A stretch of 64,000 nt of DNA from Pedobacter foliorum (GTDB taxonomy: Bacteria; Bacteroidota; Bacteroidia; Sphingobacteriales; Sphingobacteriaceae), in assembly GCF_013266735.1 (NCBI RefSeq), contig NZ_JABSNU010000005.1, positions 310,001 through 374,000 of the forward strand. The letters are read 5' to 3'. Shown in pieces: positions 61,274 through 64,000 of the stretch. Below the pieces are notes generated by a model that was given only the letters and a program-made list of their open reading frames with translations, was not told the origin of the DNA and searched no databases. The translations under genes and the position numbers were made by a program. The stretch's first letter is position 1; each line of letters starts with the position of its first letter.

Positions 61274-61796
61274 TGGGGCAAAAGTAGTGTTTTTAAATTA
61301 AACGAGTTTAAACGAGTGTTTTTTTAGAGAGCCTCAATACAAGAGCGTGTACAAAAAGACTTAATTATCTAATAATTCAGAGCTAAAAATTTATCATCAT
61401 TATGCTCATTTAGGCGCTCAACCAAATAGGTGATTTTTCCTTTTACTGCCTGCTGTTTTGGGCTGGTTCCGGCTCGGTTCCGGCTGTATACCGGCTCGGG
61501 AATAATCAGGCTTTTCTGAGGGGTTTCTCAGGCTCTTCTCAGGCCAACGTGGGGTAAATCGCCTGAGTTGAGCCTGCTCAAAACCTGCTCAATGCCTGAG
61601 TGATTTACTCTGGGATCCAAGCGGATGCTGGCTCGTTCAAAATGATAAATTCTGGTGGGTTGTGGCTTGGTCCAGATAGGTAATTAAGCAATGGTCCGTT
61701 TTTTAGAAAAATCCGAAACATTATGAGGGGTGAAATGGTTATATAAGTGCAAGAGCTTCATTGTACTAACCAGATTTTCATAATACTAACGCGCTT
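61274..61796. other. Gene-free intergenic region before the porin
   Basis: 523 bp without a supported gene. It contains the GC-rich repeat element described at 61461-61610. The flanks on either side of that element are AT-rich and show nothing recognisable. Promoters for the divergent small membrane protein and the porin should be here. Confidence 0.6.
61461..61610. repeat. GC-rich clustered repeat element
   Basis: Three variants of GGTTCCGGCT/ACCGGCTCGG stand in tandem (61465-61474, 61476-61485, 61488-61499). Then a 16-bp inverted repeat with two central mismatches (61529-61544 with 61561-61576, built of CTCAGGC/GCCTGAG units), a tandem CCTGCTCAA (61573-61581 and 61584-61592) and a GTAAATC/GATTTAC outer stem (61554-61560 with 61602-61608). 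Much richer in GC than the surroundings, non-coding, and unexplained. Confidence 0.7.
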
Positions 61797-63052
61797 ATGA
61801 AGAAAACAATTACTAATGCATATAACCTACTTGGTCTGCTGTTTATTGGTTGTTTTCTCTTTGTTAGTGAAACACAAGCACAATTGATTAAATACGAGAG
61901 TAAAGACTCTCTAAATGGAAAGCCTAAAATCAGTTCTTTTCTGATTGGCCGTTTAAAATTGAACGGTATTTATGACATTAGCGGAAATCTACACGGAAAC
62001 AGTTCCTTTCTGATTCATGAAAATGATGTATACGGCAGAAATAAACCTGCCTTTTGGGTAGACATGAGGCAAAGTCAGCTTCGTTTTTCATCAACCACAC
62101 AACTTCGTAATGGTAAAGAGATAAAGTCTATGCTCGAAGGTGATTTTGAAGGAGGCCCCAATCGTACTTCCTTGTTCAGACTTCGCCATGCGTGGATTAA
62201 ATATGCCACTTTACATTGGGGCAAAACTGGTCTACTTTTGGTGATCCTGATTTGTGGCCTGCTAGTTTGTTAGATTGGGATGGACCCACCGGAATGGTGT
62301 TGAGCAGAAGAATTCAACTTAATTATAGAAATAAATTTAGCAAAAAAAGTAGGGTTGGTTATGAACTTGCTATAGAGCAAATGGAACCCAGAAGGCTATT
62401 TGATTATACTACAAACGTAGATTTTGGTGTCGATTATGCACCCAGGAGGATTCCTGACGTGATAGGTGCTTTAAGATATGATTACGATAATGGGGGCTTT
62501 TTAAAAGTTGCCGGGATATACCGAAATATTGGTTACGATTCTAAAAACATACAGACAACTAACACTGATTTTAAGTATAAAACTGCAAATGGTTGGGGCA
62601 TAACAGGTATGGCCAGCATATTTTTTAATAAAAAATCTGGCCTCGTAAACAACCTACAGGCACAATGGAACATTGGAAAAGGCATTTCAGATTATTTTTT
62701 AGCTGTTGGTGGATCCGGTCTGGATGGCTTTGCGAATGAAAATGGACAGGGTATATTAAATCTGTTAGATGTCCATTCCGGTTTTGTTTCTTATCAGCGG
62801 TTTTGGACGGCCAAGTTCCATACCATGGTAATTGCTTCTTACAACCACTTTTCGGGCGGGGAGGGAACTGTTGACACTTGGAACGAAATGACCAATTACC
62901 ACTTCACTTTAAATCTTTCTTATAATTTATTGGATAACCTGATGATCGGTTTTGAACCCCAAATAGGTTATAAAGAACTTAAAATCGATCAAAACACCAC
63001 CAAAGGGAAAGATGCTGTACGTATAAACTTCGGAATGTTGTATAATTTTTAA
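61797..63052 (+). pseudogene. DcaP-like trimeric porin, interrupted by a frameshift
   Basis: The first frame (61797-62273) encodes a signal peptide (cut near TQAQ), a short N-terminal region and early barrel strands ('SSFLIGRLKLNGIYDISG', 'DGDFEGG'-like 'LEGDFEGGPNRTSLFRLRHAWIKY'). It should continue as 'HWGQNWSTFGDPDLWPASLLDWDGP', but that continuation lies in another frame, which stays open to 63052 ('YNHFSGGEGTVDTWNEMTNYHFTLNLSYN'...'NFGMLYNF', ending in Phe as outer-membrane proteins do). The break is at the GGGG run 62218-62221, where one missing base would restore the frame. Together the frames give ~417 residues, the usual porin length. It is a real mutation, a phase-variable site or a sequencing error. 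It probably serves the asparaginase operon. Confidence 0.85.
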
Positions 63053-63068
63053 ACGCTTAAAAATAAAC

Positions 63069-64000
63069 GATGATGAAAAGAATACTGATGTTTTTAATGA
63101 TGGTGCTGTTGCTACAGGTAGCTTACGGCCAGAAACCAAGAATAATAATTCTTGCCACAGGCGGAACTATTGCAGGTCAGGGGGCTTCGGCAGATCGTGC
63201 CGGTTATACAGCAGGTAAAATTCCGGTAGCCGATTTAATAGGTACCATACCATCCATAAAAAATGTTGCAGACGTAAGCGGCGAACAAATTTCGGCTGTA
63301 GGTAGTCAGGATATGAGTTTGGAAATCTGGAAAAAACTCGCAATAAGAATCAATGAGATCTTTAGCAAAAAAGAAGCTGATGGAATTGTGATTACCCATG
63401 GTACAGATACACAAGAAGAAACTGCCTATTTTCTGGATTTGGTAGTGGCATACGATAACCCGGTGGTATTAACGGGCGCTATGCGGGCATCAACAGCGAT
63501 TAGTGCCGATGGGCCTAAAAATCTATTTGATGCAATTACGCTTGCTGCAGATTCTAAAAGTAAGGGGCGTGGAGTTTTGGTTTCCTTTAATGAATCCATC
63601 TTTAATTCAAGAGATGTTACTAAACTAAGTACCACTAAAGTAAATGCGTTTGGCGCACCTAATAGCGGAGCTATTGGGCAGGTATTTGATGGAAAGGTTG
63701 AGTTTTATAAAAGTTCAGATCGCCAGGTTTCTCCCTTGCCTCAGTTCAAGGTAGATGACAATACTGTTTTTCCAAAAGTAGAAATCGTTTATACTTATGC
63801 CGATGCTTCTCCGGCATATCTCGATCTTCTAGTTAAAGAAAAGGCTGCAGGTATTGTCATTGCCGGAGTGGGTAACGGGAATTTTTCAAAAGCATTTACC
63901 AGCTCAGTTAAAAAAGCGGTGGCTGCAGGAATTGTAGTTTGCAGGGCAAGCAGGTGCGTATCCGGAAGAGTTGTAGAGGATGGTGAGGTTGATGATAAAG
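63069..64000 (+). CDS. Type II (periplasmic) L-asparaginase, 3' end cut by the window
   Basis: The frame opens at ATG 63069 and runs off the right edge (310 codons visible). A signal peptide (cut near AYGQ, residue ~21) precedes the asparaginase core: the first active-site motif 'ILATGGTIAGQG' (Thr in TGGTIA) and the second 'IVITHGTDTQEETAYFLDL' (Thr-Asp in HGTDT), then 'VVLTGAMRASTAISADGPKNLFDAI'. These enzymes hydrolyse L-asparagine to aspartate and ammonia in the periplasm. It starts 16 bp after the porin frame ends, so the two form one operon in which the porin likely passes amino or carboxylic acids. Confidence 0.95.

Noticed and set aside
61461..61610. CRISPR array
   Set aside because: Units are short (7-16 bp), unequally spaced and partly inverted; there are no regular spacers and no cas genes.
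62216..63052. Separate 278-codon gene starting with TTG
   Set aside because: Its N-terminus continues the barrel sequence of the preceding frame exactly; it is the second part of the frameshifted porin.

Overview
The window comes from an AT-rich genome of the phylum Bacteroidota. SusC/SusD pairs, an ECF sigma factor with a FecR anti-sigma factor, many SPII lipoproteins, A-rich ribosome binding regions and REP-like 'GTCAT..TGAATTT.TTTCAG' hairpins point to a soil or freshwater member of the Sphingobacteriaceae (Pedobacter-like). That family assignment is inference from style and content; there is no rRNA or other phylogenetic marker here. I found no tRNA, rRNA, CRISPR array or phage.

Layout. 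(1) 1-6639: the right part of a first polysaccharide utilisation locus (PUL A). It holds the end of a SusD and five surface lipoproteins (FAS1 domain, TIG plus delta-60 repeats, a degenerate phosphatase fold carrying a LamG domain, two DUF1735-like repeats, PKD repeats), all on + and tightly spaced. (2) 6904-50093: a second, very large PUL (PUL B), almost entirely on +. It contains a GH95-like enzyme, a DFDG-motif putative hydrolase, an AraC regulator, a DGPY-motif putative hydrolase, a GH38-like DUF5054 protein, ECF sigma, FecR, SusC, SusD, an arylsulfotransferase-like lipoprotein, GH97, an Rpn-type nuclease, an unassigned alpha/alpha-toroid protein, a sugar-catabolic module (aldo/keto reductase, enolase-superfamily enzyme, sodium/solute symporter, exported mutarotase), a divergent AraC regulator, a second DFDG and DGPY pair around a cytosolic sugar isomerase, GH110, GH20 and a GH36-like protein. 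(3) 50106-54448: an alpha/beta hydrolase and a small DUF1579-like protein (minus strand), then a beta-lactamase-fold serine hydrolase and a GH99-like protein (plus strand). (4) 54490-54706: a MITE-like nested inverted repeat. (5) 54717-61273, minus strand: a small hypothetical protein, a TolC-RND-MFP efflux operon and a small membrane protein. (6) 61274-61796: a gene-free stretch with an odd GC-rich repeat element. (7) 61797-64000: a frameshifted DcaP-like porin and a truncated type II asparaginase.

How it fits together. Surface lipoproteins and SusCD would capture and import a glycan. Periplasmic and outer-membrane hydrolases would trim it: GH110, GH97 and GH36-like enzymes suggest alpha-galactose, GH20 suggests a beta-HexNAc or related unit, and GH95-like suggests fucose or galactose. 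The symporter, reductase, enolase-family enzyme and isomerase would take monosaccharides or sugar acids further. There is no sulfatase, so an animal- or plant-type alpha-galactosylated glycan fits better than a heavily sulfated algal one; this is inference.

The most interesting signal is a pair of hydrolase families without a clear CAZy assignment (the DFDG and DGPY families). They occur twice in the same order, each time with an AraC regulator, which suggests a co-duplicated two-enzyme cassette. Other points of note are a phosphatase fold with replaced metal ligands and an inserted LamG domain, hairpin terminators directly in front of hydrolase genes, and an arylsulfotransferase next to SusCD.
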